Positions 38,443 through 48,093 are shown, numbered from the stretch's first letter. The stretch: DNA of 64,000 nucleotides from Motiliproteus sp. MSK22-1 (GCF_001968815.1 NZ_MIEQ01000092.1:32227-96226), one strand, 5' to 3'. The notes: a model not told the origin generated them from the letters alone. Program-made: numbers and translations.

Positions 38443-38817
38443 TTAAGCAGCTTTTGGGGCAGCAGGTGTTAGAGCTGGAACGGCTTTAGCAACGACTTCC
38501 TGGCTCTCGGTCAGGATAGCCTGAACTTCTGCGAAGTACGCTTTTGCATCTTTAGCAGCGGTCTGAGTGCTTTCCGTCAAATCCTGCATGCTGGATTTTG
38601 CGATTTCAGACTGTTCAGTAATAAATGCAGTAAAACCTTCGACATCTTTGATTTCCATAGCCGCCTTTGCGCGGGCTTGGGATAGGCTCATTTGCTTTTT
38701 GGCAGCAGCCTGCTGTGCCTCAAATACCTTAGTGAGGGTCGCAGTGTTCAGATCAACAATCTTCTGAATCGGAGCGGCAAAAGAGGAAAAATCGGTAGCT
38801 GAAATATTATTAAACAT
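38443..38817 (-). CDS. Phasin, polyhydroxyalkanoate granule protein
   Basis: Phasins coat polyhydroxyalkanoate storage granules. The 124-residue product is fully helical, with the family pattern NTATLTKVFEAQQAAAKKQ, a middle segment ending FITEQSEIAK, and an Ala/Pro-rich tail (PALTPAAPKAA). ATG 38817 is chosen because it gives the usual MFNN-type start and AAGGA lies upstream. It implies a polyhydroxyalkanoate synthase elsewhere in the genome. Confidence 0.85.
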   Translation of the reverse strand: MFNNISATDFSSFAAPIQKIVDLNTATLTKVFEAQQAAAKKQMSLSQARAKAAMEIKDVEGFTAFITEQSEIAKSSMQDLTESTQTAAKDAKAYFAEVQAILTESQEVVAKAVPALTPAAPKAA

Positions 38818-39038
38818 GTCTATAGATCCTTGAAAGTTAAAAAACGATAACGTGGGGATGATACCGCTTGTTTTGCTGCATTGCAACATGGCGGCTTAGC
38901 TATCAGGATCAATGAGGAATATGAAACTAGTATGAATTTAGATAAAAACTTGGTTTTTATCACACAGGAGGTCTTATCAAGAGTTCTGACTGCAAAGCAG
39001 AAGCTTGAATGGAAGATATCTGGTGTCGGCTTGGACAG

Positions 39039-39365
39039 CTATGAAGCAACCGCTTTCTCCTCTTTAACGTATTCCCATCCCCTTGCTTTCATACAGACCC
39101 TGAATAGTGAGCGGTACTCTTCGTAGTAACCAACATGATCATTAAAGTGTGGGAAATGCCTGTAATGGTATTGATGCCGTTCGTAAAAGTGGGGAAAGTG
39201 ATTGTAAAAACCGCCACGTTCATTGTTAGCTAATTGGTCACAGTATTGCTGATCCTCATCGAGTTTTTCAGCTCCCAGGTTCTCTGGATGTTTCCAGGTG
39301 TATGTGACACCAGCACATGCTGCTAAAAGCAGACATGAAACTGTCAGTGTTATCATTCTTCCCAT
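39039..39365 (-). CDS. Small lipoprotein rich in His, Tyr and Phe
   Basis: The 108-residue product has a lipoprotein signal (LTVSCLLLAAC, Cys at about residue 17). The mature part has a CDQLA segment, a central His/Tyr/Phe-rich stretch (residues about 53-80) and a late MKARGW. The pattern is common to small outer-membrane lipoproteins of unknown function. Expression level and role cannot be judged. Confidence 0.65.
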   Translation of the reverse strand: MGRMITLTVSCLLLAACAGVTYTWKHPENLGAEKLDEDQQYCDQLANNERGGFYNHFPHFYERHQYHYRHFPHFNDHVGYYEEYRSLFRVCMKARGWEYVKEEKAVAS

Positions 39366-39613
39366 TATCCATATCTCCTGAGAGTATGTTCCACCTACAG
39401 TTTGACATTGGAGAAAGTGGAATTACTCAGTAAAACTCAAAATAAATATGCCCAGGCTGGTTAGTTGGAAGATTTCTAAGAGCAATTCTTTGTGCTTATG
39501 ATGGTGTCAAAGATAAAGGGGTTAGTCGAATGACAATGAATAATAGGAGAAGTAAATTTCTCCGAAACTTACACAGCGTTAAGTGGCCCTTTAAAGTATA
39601 ACTATTTGTGTCT

Positions 39614-40822
39614 TCATTTATCCTGATCTACCATAAACGGACTCATTTTATCGAAGTTATCCATGTATTTTGAAATCAGACTTCGACTTAAGTCCTTCAT
39701 TAATTTTTTGTCGATATTCATTGATTTAATAACAGATTCAGTAAGATTTTCAGGCAGTACAGCACGGGGCATTTCTGGTAAATCCCAAGTGTCCATGTAA
39801 TTAACTTGCTTTTGTATCTTGGGAAGAAGCCCAACTCGCGGTATTGAAAACGACATGGATGTCACTATTCCGTGTAAACTTGTTCCACAATAGCAGGATG
39901 AGTTTTTTATTAGATTCATAATTTCAAAAACTCCACCGTCTTCGTAAATATGATACTTAACATCGGGAGTAAGGTTTTTAATTATTTTATGAATTCCGTC
40001 AATGTCACGATGTCCAGCCGCATTTCCTATAGCTATAAATACAATTGGTAGTTTAGTGGTATGGTAGAGTTCAGAGATACTCTTAGAAAAATCATCGCCG
40101 TACAAATTGGAGTTAACTTTGGAAATTTGAAAAACAATGTATGAGTTTTTTAATTCGTTGATTAAGCTCAAAGTTTCTTTGTTTGTGTTTCTATTTATTT
40201 CCTCTTCTGAAAATAAATCTACAATCATTGTTGCTGAATCTGGTGATAAAAATATGTCAGATTTGCAACAGTCTGAGATACCTTCTTTGGATCTTGTATC
40301 TCTGACTGAAATGTAGGAGGCCTTGTTTAGACTCTCTTTAAAATCATTTATATAATCATTCGATATTTCAGAGGTCGATATGGCCCCGACAGAATTAAAA
40401 ATAACTGATCGATGATCAGATAAATCTTGGTCGATTGGCTGGAAAGGAAAGTCTGAATTAATTCCAATATATTTTTTTGAAAAGTATAGTAATTGTTTAG
40501 AAAAGTATCTGCATACTATCCTACGAAAAAATGACTCGAAAATATGTGGGATCAGGTATCGAATTGCAGGTATCCAGGTACAACCGATTATATGGCCTCC
40601 AGCTAAGATGATGACAGCACTATCAGATGATTTTCGGAGAGAGTTTTTAATACTATCTGTTTTTAGTGCACCGTACCTTGAGAGATCACTCTCTATCATT
40701 CCTGCAATAAATATCCTGGAATTCTGATGTCTGTTTTTGATTAGACGCTGCATCACTAATGGAAACAGAAGGTCTCCGTAGTTATGCCGATCAAAAGCCC
40801 CGTATAAAATAATATCTTTCAT
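39614..40822 (-). CDS. Polysaccharide pyruvyl transferase family protein
   Basis: This family adds pyruvate ketals to surface sugars. The 402-residue product has the N-terminal motif LYGAFDRHNYGDLLFPLVM, an early GGHIIGC turn and the late CGTSLHGIVTSMSFSIPRVGL segment (about residues 315-335). The region is more AT-rich than its surroundings and no other sugar genes adjoin. It may have been gained singly; its sugar target is unknown. Confidence 0.75.
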   Translation of the reverse strand: MKDIILYGAFDRHNYGDLLFPLVMQRLIKNRHQNSRIFIAGMIESDLSRYGALKTDSIKNSLRKSSDSAVIILAGGHIIGCTWIPAIRYLIPHIFESFFRRIVCRYFSKQLLYFSKKYIGINSDFPFQPIDQDLSDHRSVIFNSVGAISTSEISNDYINDFKESLNKASYISVRDTRSKEGISDCCKSDIFLSPDSATMIVDLFSEEEINRNTNKETLSLINELKNSYIVFQISKVNSNLYGDDFSKSISELYHTTKLPIVFIAIGNAAGHRDIDGIHKIIKNLTPDVKYHIYEDGGVFEIMNLIKNSSCYCGTSLHGIVTSMSFSIPRVGLLPKIQKQVNYMDTWDLPEMPRAVLPENLTESVIKSMNIDKKLMKDLSRSLISKYMDNFDKMSPFMVDQDK

Positions 40823-41062
40823 TGCATTATCTGCATAATAATAGAAAATAACTTACCAGTTTATCAATAATTTCTTATAAATAAAAGTTAATGTTATGGA
40901 AGTACTGCAATCGGGTTTTTTCTGTGCCCGTTGTTTTGTATGTTCCTGATGTCATTGATATATGTCGTTTTTTCTCGTGCTTAATATAAACTTTCAGGGA
41001 TACAGGGCTAATTCTTCTATACTCAGACTGACTGATACGTTAAGGACATTGAGGGAACAAAA

Positions 41063-42271
41063 ATGACTTATCAAGTAGATCTCAAATTGGACACCATCTC
41101 TGTTAGCTTATTAATTCCTTCTGAGCGGGGGACTGGCATAGGTAGTCAATGGCGAATTAAGACTCTCACACAGGGGCTTGGGTCTGGCAGACGTGTTCTA
41201 CCAGCTAAAAAGAAAAGTTTTAATGCTACTGTCGGCTCAAATGCTACTGTTGCCGTGAACAAAAACATTCAGAGTCGTACATTCAAAGGTAAGTTGGTGG
41301 AAAGTAAAGTGTCAATTCATGCGCTGGTCTTTCCTGTTGAAATAGATGACATTTCCGATATTGGAGAGAGTGCTGCCGTAATACACAGTTTTGCCATGCC
41401 TGACTGTGTTAATGCTGTTGTAGAGAGTCAATTCAGTGCAAGTAGTACCGTCACGGCAAAAGGAGGTGATGAACCCGCAAAAGTTCAGATTACATTCGGG
41501 TTTACGGTCCGTGTTGAGCGAGAGTTGAGCATAGAATCCTGCTGTCCCCAGATTATCCTGGAATTTGAGAGTGCTATTGCAGAAATGATGGCGACTCGAA
41601 AGAAGCTTGTGATGCTTAAGAATGAAAGCTCCCACTACATTGCAGAAATTAAAAGAGTTGCTATGCGTTATGATGAAGAAAACAGCCTTAATGCGGAGGT
41701 CACTGCATTTGAAGCTCTTGGAGGATGGGAGGCCGTAGTTCTTATGCTTCCAACTGGTGCTGCGGCTATAATCGATACATATGCCGTTAGTGGTATTGTT
41801 ACCACGCACACGACTCGAGAAGCTGGGAAACGAGGTGCTGTGGCTTTATCTAAGTCTGCTAAGGCTGCAATAAAGGGAGTTGCCTGGTTGAGTGTACTGG
41901 GTACTATCTATGGTGGTGCGAACAATATCGGAGATCATATAATCAGGACAGGCCACACCGCTAAACGGACAGACAGACTGTGGGAAATTTATGATTCCAT
42001 GGACCCTGAACTTATTGATCAAATAGATCTTTGGATTGCAGATCTAGAGGCTGTTCTTACACCGGCAAAAGATAAATTGGCAGAAATTAAGGCTTCACAA
42101 TGGAGTTCCGATCTGTGTGAACGAGCTGGGGCGGAAGTTGCTTTGCTAGAGTCAAATAACAGGTTACGCTTGAACTTGGAAAGCAATGCAACTGCTTTTT
42201 CTTTTCAGATTAAAGAGGGAATGAAATTTTTGAAAGCGATGATGGATTGGCTGAAAAAGAACCGGTTCTAG
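41063..42271 (+). CDS. Unknown protein, 402 residues
   Basis: I do not recognise this family. The first 185 residues look beta-rich with conserved-looking polar patterns (SERGTGIGSQWRIKTLTQG). Residues about 185-230 are helical. Hydrophobic stretches follow near 230-250 and 270-295 (IKGVAWLSVLGTIYGGANNI). The rest is helical and charged. There is no signal peptide. It could be a membrane-inserting protein; that is only suggested by the hydrophobic middle. It sits alone, downstream of the pyruvyl transferase on the opposite strand. Confidence 0.55.
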   Translation: MTYQVDLKLDTISVSLLIPSERGTGIGSQWRIKTLTQGLGSGRRVLPAKKKSFNATVGSNATVAVNKNIQSRTFKGKLVESKVSIHALVFPVEIDDISDIGESAAVIHSFAMPDCVNAVVESQFSASSTVTAKGGDEPAKVQITFGFTVRVERELSIESCCPQIILEFESAIAEMMATRKKLVMLKNESSHYIAEIKRVAMRYDEENSLNAEVTAFEALGGWEAVVLMLPTGAAAIIDTYAVSGIVTTHTTREAGKRGAVALSKSAKAAIKGVAWLSVLGTIYGGANNIGDHIIRTGHTAKRTDRLWEIYDSMDPELIDQIDLWIADLEAVLTPAKDKLAEIKASQWSSDLCERAGAEVALLESNNRLRLNLESNATAFSFQIKEGMKFLKAMMDWLKKNRF

Positions 42272-42637
42272 GTTTTTTTCACGATGCCTTCTCACTCATT
42301 TTGGGCTCTCTACTGTTGAATCGACGTCGTTTAATTATTGAGAGAAATTTCTGTGTCTTTTCAATATTTCCTACGTCGATTCTGCCAACACTACCAACAT
42401 ACATCGCTTACCTTATTAAAATAGTTAATAACTGCCTGTTTGTTCGTTCAGTATACTAAATACCGATGCTGTATTTTCTACATTGGGTAACGGGATCTGT
42501 TAGCTTGTATTTATTTGAATAAATTATTACCAGTATGATCAAAAAACTCGATAATTGCCTTGGTGGCTACAATCTTTTTTTTATCGAATCTATTACACTG
42601 AGGAACTTGTGAATGAGTCCATAGTGTTTTCTGTGAG
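42272..42637. other. Non-coding interval
   Basis: No gene is supported between the unknown 402-residue protein and the repeat at 42638. The frames here are short and AT-rich. No clear terminator was found. Confidence 0.5.
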
Positions 42638-42668
42638 CTTTCTGTGCAACCAGATATCAGCGTTAACG
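42638..42668 (+). repeat. 31-bp dispersed repeat, copy 2
   Basis: This is the second copy of the element at 7625-7655 (27 of 31 identical; the last 18 bases are identical). It lies about 130 bases before the DUF4214-PPC gene and in the same orientation. Confidence 0.65.
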
Positions 42669-42796
42669 GTTTCAGGCAACCAGTATGCCTGTAATTGTTG
42701 CCTCAATCTTTGATTGTTCTGAAAACCAGGGGTCGATTGGTCTTGCTTATATTTTTCTAACGCACCCAAGTATTGTTATTCGAAGGAGTGACCGTT

Positions 42797-43816
42797 ATGA
42801 CAGCTTCCATCTTGTCTGTTCTGCAAGCTAAAAAAATGTTCATTGCATATTATGGACGTCCTGCTGATGCCGAAGGTCTTGAGTATTGGTCTAATCGGAT
42901 TGAAGAGGAGGGTGCTAGTGTTGTCGCTGATGCATTTGGAGCTTCTGAAGAGTTCAGTGCTAACTATGGACATCTTGGTATCACAGAGCTTATATCCGGT
43001 TTATATCAACAACTTTTCGGACGCACTGCTGACGAAGACGGTTTGGACTATTACGTCAGGGAAGTCCTTATGGGCCGGTTTTCAGTACCAAATGTAGCAT
43101 TGGCGATTATTGATGGTATTCCTATAGGAAGTGACGATGAAACAACGGTAGCTAATCGAGTTCTTGTCGCTGATTACCTGATGGATAATATGCCCGAGTC
43201 TGTCTTTCGATTAGATATATTGGATGATGTTACCTCTAATTTTTCGACTGTGAATGAGGCATATGCGTTGCTGGACAGCGAACGCAATGATGATTTTCCT
43301 TCTGCTATTACGACCTCTGGCAGTCTATTAGATAATGGTCAGGTCAGTGGAATCATTGAATTCGATGGAGATGACGATTGGTTTGGAATAAGTCTGCAGG
43401 CTAGTAATAGGTATACGTTTGATCTTGTAAGTACCGACAACAACAGCGGACTTACCGAGTCACGGTTGGCTATACTTGATGATCAAGGAAATGTTCTTAT
43501 TACCGAATCCAGTGGGGCGGGTAATGATATTGCTTTACCTTATACTCCATCTGCTGATGGAAACTACTTCATTTCTGTAAGGGGGGTAGATGATGCCCTT
43601 GGCAGCTACAGGGTCGAGTCAAGTTTCGTGGATGCTGTTCAGCAGTCAGCAATTTCGACTGTAACACCGATAAGGATAGCTATTGATGATTCGAAAGAGG
43701 AACTGGAATCCTTTCAAACTCAGTTCGATTTTGGAGAAGAAGTTGTCCCGGATGTAGAAATTGCTGTCCTTGCAGATATTGGATTACCTTCCAGCGACCA
43801 ATATTTGGTTATTTGA
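42797..43816 (+). CDS. DUF4214 protein with a PPC-like domain
   Basis: The 339-residue product opens with DUF4214 repeats (YYGRPADAEGLEYWSNRI, LFGRTADEDGLDYY) over about 120 residues. A PPC-like beta domain follows (about 185-280), with EFDGDDDWFGISLQ and DGNYFISVRGVD. The end is acidic. There is no N-terminal signal peptide, as in other type I secreted proteins of this kind. ATG 42797 has AAGGAG 8 bases upstream. It is one of three DUF4214 proteins within 16 kb. Confidence 0.75.
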   Translation: MTASILSVLQAKKMFIAYYGRPADAEGLEYWSNRIEEEGASVVADAFGASEEFSANYGHLGITELISGLYQQLFGRTADEDGLDYYVREVLMGRFSVPNVALAIIDGIPIGSDDETTVANRVLVADYLMDNMPESVFRLDILDDVTSNFSTVNEAYALLDSERNDDFPSAITTSGSLLDNGQVSGIIEFDGDDDWFGISLQASNRYTFDLVSTDNNSGLTESRLAILDDQGNVLITESSGAGNDIALPYTPSADGNYFISVRGVDDALGSYRVESSFVDAVQQSAISTVTPIRIAIDDSKEELESFQTQFDFGEEVVPDVEIAVLADIGLPSSDQYLVI

Positions 43817-43979
43817 TGGAGGGGGGGCGATAAGGAACATACTTCAATTTTTAGGATGATCGCTAATAACAAAGTGTAGTTTATTCTGCATCTACCCCTT
43901 TTGAATCTAGCAAAGGAACCCGAGCAAGTCCTGATAAATGCTGGTTCCTTTTCACCGAGGTGGTAAGTCCAATGCGTTA

Positions 43980-44558
43980 CTATTCATAAGGAACGATTTC
44001 AGTGGCATCAATGATATACCCAGCTTCCGCCAACTCTGTACTAAGTTTCTCCACCCGCATTATTCCAGTGACCCAGACAATATCAAACAGGTTACGTATT
44101 GTTGCTCTGTTGCCGTTCTTGACCCTGACGTAAACAGTCTGATTCAGCGGTGGAGGAGGGACATGGATGCAGGCGCCAAAGTAGGGTACCAGCAGAAATT
44201 CAGAAGATGATGTGCCATCGGTTTCCAGGGGGACTACGTAACCTGGCAATCTGATCCGATTACCATTCAGAGAGTTGTTGACCGGTGATAGTTTTTCAAG
44301 CTCTTCCAGCCGTTGCATCAGTTCTTCTACGCGCAGATCGTCATCAGGAAGTTGATCTATGTTGTACTTTTGCTGATATTTCTCAACCAAGCGATCGGGA
44401 TTAAACTCCGCTGGTATCAGATCATTCCACTCCAGTGTTCTTACTGGAGGCCTGTTGTCTTTAGTTATATTGTCCTGCGCTGGGTTGGCGTTAAGCTCAT
44501 AAGACATAAGCCAAAGAATAGCGCTGGTTGTCAGAATGCAGGTGATTTTTTTTAACAT
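43980..44558 (-). CDS. DUF3299 periplasmic protein of the Zrg-type zinc operon
   Basis: The 192-residue product has a signal peptide (about residues 1-24) and the DUF3299 signature GYVVPLE and FLLVPYFGACIHVPPPPLNQ with Cys and His as possible metal ligands. This family is found next to DUF2796 and LolCDE-like genes, including the Vibrio cholerae zrg locus. It is the last gene of the operon, 9 bases after the permease. Confidence 0.82.
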   Translation of the reverse strand: MLKKITCILTTSAILWLMSYELNANPAQDNITKDNRPPVRTLEWNDLIPAEFNPDRLVEKYQQKYNIDQLPDDDLRVEELMQRLEELEKLSPVNNSLNGNRIRLPGYVVPLETDGTSSSEFLLVPYFGACIHVPPPPLNQTVYVRVKNGNRATIRNLFDIVWVTGIMRVEKLSTELAEAGYIIDATEIVPYE

Positions 44559-44567
44559 GGGAGTTTC

Positions 44568-45824
44568 CTATAGTCGTATACACATGCCGTCAGCCAGTGA
44601 ATAACGATAGGCTCTATATGCTGGAATTAGCCCCGCCAGCATGCCGGCCGCGCATGCAGCGCTCAGCAGCATGAGTTCATGGGACGAAGGGGGATGAATC
44701 GGTAGAAAAAGTCCTAGCTTTGTTTGAATAATCGGCCTTGCGATTAATTGCACAGCATAAAGGGCTGATACGCCTATCAGCGCTGCAATTGCCATTATTA
44801 AGCCGGACTCTCCTACAAATAATACAAAGACGTGCCTGGGTTTTGCCCCCACTGAACGCAGTACTGCCATTTCTCGCCGTCGCTCATTCAGGCTGGTGAG
44901 AATTGCTGTCGCCATACCGCTGATACCCACCAGAACCACTAGTGCTGAAATAATGAAAAGTGCGTGCTGACCGATTGCCATCATATCCCATAACCCCTGT
45001 AAGGCTGCACCAGGCAGCACCGCCAGTAGAGGCTCTTCAGGGTAGTCATTGATAATTCGTTGCATACGAAAAGTGACGACCCTTGACTTCAGTCCAATGA
45101 GAAAGGCGGTAAGAGTCTTGGGCTGTAAGTTTATTGGCAGGGTATCTGCATTAACGTGCCTGCCGGTTTTTGCGGAACCGTTGTTCCAGCCTCTGTGGAT
45201 TGCTTCAATACCTTCCAGACTGACATGTACTGTTCTATCAACAGGTGTACCGGTCTTTTGTAAGATTCCTACAATACGAAATGGTTTGTTATCGTGCTTA
45301 ATAAAACTGACTTCGCCTGTTCCGTGGGCCAGAATAATCTCCTGGCCAATAGAATATTGGAGACCCTCTGCTACATCAGCACCAATTACCGCGTCGTAGA
45401 TATTGGAGAAAGGATCACCTTCAGCAAATTCCAGGCTCTGGTTACCGGTGTATTGGTAGTGACGGAAGTAATCGAGATTGGTACCCAGTACACGAAACCC
45501 TCGGTGGGAGTCACCCAGTGATAGAGGAATAGTCCAGGCTACATGTTGTTTGTTGCGAATATCTTCGTAACTTTTCCAGGATACATTGTTGGTTGGATCA
45601 CCAATGCGAAACACTGAATACAGCAACAACTGTGTCGGTCCGCCGCGTGCTCCGACAATTAGGTCAGTCCCTGAGATGGTATTGGCAAAACTCTCTCGCG
45701 CATCATTGCGTAAACGTTCCACTCCAAGTAAAAGCATAATACTCAGAGAAATGGAAAGAACAGTGAGGGCAAGTGTGAGTTTTCGGTTCAGAATGCTATT
45801 AAAAGCCAGCGAAAGTATGTGCAT
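44568..45824 (-). CDS. FtsX/LolC-type ABC permease of the Zrg-type operon
   Basis: The 418-residue permease has an N-terminal membrane helix, a large periplasmic domain (about residues 40-270) and three C-terminal helices (about 275-400), the MacB/FtsX layout. It contains NERRREMAVLRSVGAKPRHV, the typical coupling helix. Its start overlaps the ATPase end by 26 bases. It should work with that ATPase; whether it moves zinc, a chelate or a lipoprotein is not known. Confidence 0.85.
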   Translation of the reverse strand: MHILSLAFNSILNRKLTLALTVLSISLSIMLLLGVERLRNDARESFANTISGTDLIVGARGGPTQLLLYSVFRIGDPTNNVSWKSYEDIRNKQHVAWTIPLSLGDSHRGFRVLGTNLDYFRHYQYTGNQSLEFAEGDPFSNIYDAVIGADVAEGLQYSIGQEIILAHGTGEVSFIKHDNKPFRIVGILQKTGTPVDRTVHVSLEGIEAIHRGWNNGSAKTGRHVNADTLPINLQPKTLTAFLIGLKSRVVTFRMQRIINDYPEEPLLAVLPGAALQGLWDMMAIGQHALFIISALVVLVGISGMATAILTSLNERRREMAVLRSVGAKPRHVFVLFVGESGLIMAIAALIGVSALYAVQLIARPIIQTKLGLFLPIHPPSSHELMLLSAACAAGMLAGLIPAYRAYRYSLADGMCIRL

Positions 45825-46542
45825 CGCTTTCTCCCTGAAGTCCTGCGCGGTTTATTTCAGCCAGTTGTAAGCTACGATCAAACTGAGGCTCTAATGTCGA
45901 ATCATGGCTTACAAAAACAAGAGTTGTGCTCTGTTCTGCGCATTCTTTCAACAGCAGTTGTATAAAAATTTCTTGCCGATCCGCATCCAGGGCTGATGTA
46001 GGCTCATCCGCAATTATCAGCTCGGGGGATCCGATAAGTGCTCTTGCCGCTGCGACTCGTTGTTGCTGACCTACGCTTAAATCAGTTACCGGCTGCTGTA
46101 ACATCTTCAGGTCAAGATCAAGATGTTCCAGTAATCGAACAGCTTCTGCTTGCATCTTGTTGCCGGAGGCCTTGATATTCTCCTTTCGCTTTTTCGAGAA
46201 GCGACAAGGCAAGAGAACATTGTCGATGACTGAGAGATAGGGAATAAGGTTGAATATCTGAAAAATGAAGCCTATATGTTCGGCGCGAAAGGCATCACGC
46301 CTGGCAGAACTCAGATTGTTGAGATTCTGTCCCAGAACGGTAACATCACCCTGTTGTGGTGATAACACACCAGCGATCAAGCCAAGCAGGGTGCTCTTAC
46401 CACTGCCGCTGGAGCCCTTAATAAAAACGGTTTCAGCCCGCTTTATACGTATTTCCGCCACATCAAGGACTGTCGGTGTTTCTGGTCTCCAGCTGTAGAT
46501 CAGATTTTGGATATGGATAGCATCTGTACTTGTGTTCATCAT
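45799..46542 (-). CDS. LolD-like ABC ATPase of the Zrg-type operon
   Basis: The 247-residue ATPase has Walker A GSSGSGKST, signature LSVGQQQRVAAARAL and Walker B LIIADEPTSALD, as in the LolD/MacB group. ATG 46542 is chosen over an earlier start because it gives the usual N-terminus (about 14 residues shorter). It lies between the DUF2796 gene and the permease. Confidence 0.87.
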   Translation of the reverse strand: MMNTSTDAIHIQNLIYSWRPETPTVLDVAEIRIKRAETVFIKGSSGSGKSTLLGLIAGVLSPQQGDVTVLGQNLNNLSSARRDAFRAEHIGFIFQIFNLIPYLSVIDNVLLPCRFSKKRKENIKASGNKMQAEAVRLLEHLDLDLKMLQQPVTDLSVGQQQRVAAARALIGSPELIIADEPTSALDADRQEIFIQLLLKECAEQSTTLVFVSHDSTLEPQFDRSLQLAEINRAGLQGESDAHTFAGF

Positions 46543-46591
46543 GGTTACTCTGATTAGAGATGGCCTCTTGAGGCCATTCTGCATGCAGCCG

Positions 46592-47197
46592 CTATTTTAA
46601 TTTCAGGATGTTGTTTTCAGCATTGAGTTCGACGCTTAGCTGATCAGTAGCAGTAACGGCTTGAGTGCGTAAATGCAAAGCTCCGGGAAAAACTTCAAAC
46701 AAGGCTAAGCGCAACTCGGATAAGTGTTTTGGCTCGGCGCAGTTGAATTCATATTCAATATCAAAGTCAGCATGGTCTTCTTCGTCAGGTTTCAACTCAT
46801 CATGGTGATGTTCCTCGTGTGACTTATGGTTTTCGACATCTGGTGTCGAATCATCATGATGGTTCTTGTCTTCCAGTAATGCTGAATCAACCTTTGCATG
46901 GATCAGTTTGCAGTTGGCTGCCGGGCTGGGGTTAAAAAGCCGCAGACCGTCCTCAAGCCACATGGTTGCCCATTCAACTTTGCCACGCTCATCCTGATTG
47001 GTGGGAATATGCTCAAAGCCTGCAATGTTCATTGCGGGCATTGAGAGATCAATTAGAAGCTTGTTTTTTTCTATAGCAACATTCAGTAAGCCTCCACCGT
47101 GCTCATGTACATCGTGTTGGCGTCGTTCTTCTGCGATCGCTGATGAAACCGAGGCGCAGGTGAGTAGTGAAAGAATAAAGATATTCATTGAGTTCAC
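46592..47197 (-). CDS. zrgA: DUF2796 His-rich zinc-binding periplasmic protein (ZrgA-like)
   Basis: The 201-residue product has a signal peptide (about residues 1-22) and the DUF2796 start HDVHEHGGGLLNVAIEKN. A His/Asp/Glu-rich loop lies at about residues 110-145 (HHDD, HKSHEEHHHDE, DEEDH), a likely zinc reservoir. In Vibrio cholerae the related ZrgA is part of a zinc-uptake system under Zur control. The Zur box upstream of the operon supports the same role here. Confidence 0.85.
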   Translation of the reverse strand: MNSMNIFILSLLTCASVSSAIAEERRQHDVHEHGGGLLNVAIEKNKLLIDLSMPAMNIAGFEHIPTNQDERGKVEWATMWLEDGLRLFNPSPAANCKLIHAKVDSALLEDKNHHDDSTPDVENHKSHEEHHHDELKPDEEDHADFDIEYEFNCAEPKHLSELRLALFEVFPGALHLRTQAVTATDQLSVELNAENNILKLK

Positions 47198-47277
47198 GGG
47201 TTATCTCCTTTATCTAACAAAAGACCTCGCGTCCAGATAATGGGGCGAGTGTGTAAGTCGTTTCTTGAGATTGGTAA

Positions 47278-47583
47278 TCAGGAGATAGAGGGGGGACCAC
47301 GGGGATTAACAGTACGGATGTCAGCCGCTACAAAGAGGCTTATGGCGGAGGAAAGGGGAACTGCGGTAAACGGCAGAGTCAATACGACTAGGCCGATATT
47401 TGGTAACGAGTTATTGCTGTTTGTGCCATACACACAAAGCTGGCACTCGATATCAAAACCAATGATAGCCTCGTCGTGGTTGTGAGAAACCGACTCTTGA
47501 AGCCCCCATAGCAATATAACTATAAACACAAGGTTTATAGTCCGTTGATATTTTGTCTTCTGGCATACAATAAGCGGCTGCAC
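47278..47583 (-). CDS. Small membrane protein with His and Cys motif, first gene of the zinc operon
   Basis: The 101-residue product has a hydrophobic segment at about residues 17-30, then SHNHDEAIIGFDIECQLC, and a second hydrophobic stretch at about 63-88. The H-x-H and C-x-x-C pattern resembles DUF2946-type proteins found in metal operons. The start is a GTG at 47583; no in-frame ATG gives a better choice. It lies 80 bases before zrgA and 57 bases after the Zur box. A role in metal sensing or transfer is inference. Confidence 0.6.
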   Translation of the reverse strand: MQPLIVCQKTKYQRTINLVFIVILLWGLQESVSHNHDEAIIGFDIECQLCVYGTNSNNSLPNIGLVVLTLPFTAVPLSSAISLFVAADIRTVNPRGPPSIS

Positions 47584-47639
47584 TAACGTATCTTCTCCGA
47601 GGCTGCACGAAGCCCTTTGGTTTTAGTCATTTTCTTAAA

Positions 47640-47660
47640 ATATGTTATAACATAACACTT
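47640..47660. promoter_or_regulatory. Zur box of the Zrg-type zinc operon
   Basis: The 15-mer TGTTATAACATAACA at 47643-47657 is identical to the core of the Zur box at 10871-10891 (opposite strand). It lies 57 bases upstream of the first leftward gene and overlaps the region where a -10 element would be. No gene is seen in 47661-47978. Confidence 0.82.
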
Positions 47661-47978
47661 GCTTGTAAATAAACCAGCATTCAGAGCCCTGATTGTTTTT
47701 TAAGGTATGAACGGAAAAAACCCTTGATCTGATCGCTCCTAAAGTCAGGAGGGAGGAGGGGGCTGCTTGAGGGGCTGATAAAATGGCTTCCAAGTCCCAT
47801 TTTTCGAGAACTTTGTCAGGAAGTTAAAAATATTTCTCATGAACAGGTCCTTGGGGGTGAATTTTTAAATAAATCAGGTATAGTGCCCATCTTCTCGGTA
47901 TCCGAGTATACGAATATAATAGATATGCCGAACTTGGTTGAACTTGCGGTTTTTCTGTTATATTTATGCATGCTAAGG

Positions 47979-48067
47979 GGTGAGCTGGCCGAGTGGCTGA
48001 AGGCGCGCCCCTGCTAAGGGCGTATACTGTAATGGTATCGAGGGTTCGAATCCCTCGCTCACCGCCA
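47979..48067 (+). tRNA. tRNA-Ser (anticodon GCT)
   Basis: The acceptor arms GGTGAGC and GCTCACC pair perfectly and CCA is encoded. The long variable arm and anticodon GCT identify a serine tRNA reading AGC and AGU. The T-arm GGGTTCGAATCCC is present. Confidence 0.96.
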
Positions 48068-48093
48068 CCTTGCATGTTAGTGTTGATTTTTGA

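Noticed and set aside
38881..39126. 81-codon plus-strand frame
   Set aside because: Its second half overlaps the lipoprotein gene on the other strand, which has a clear signal peptide. The plus frame has no domain.
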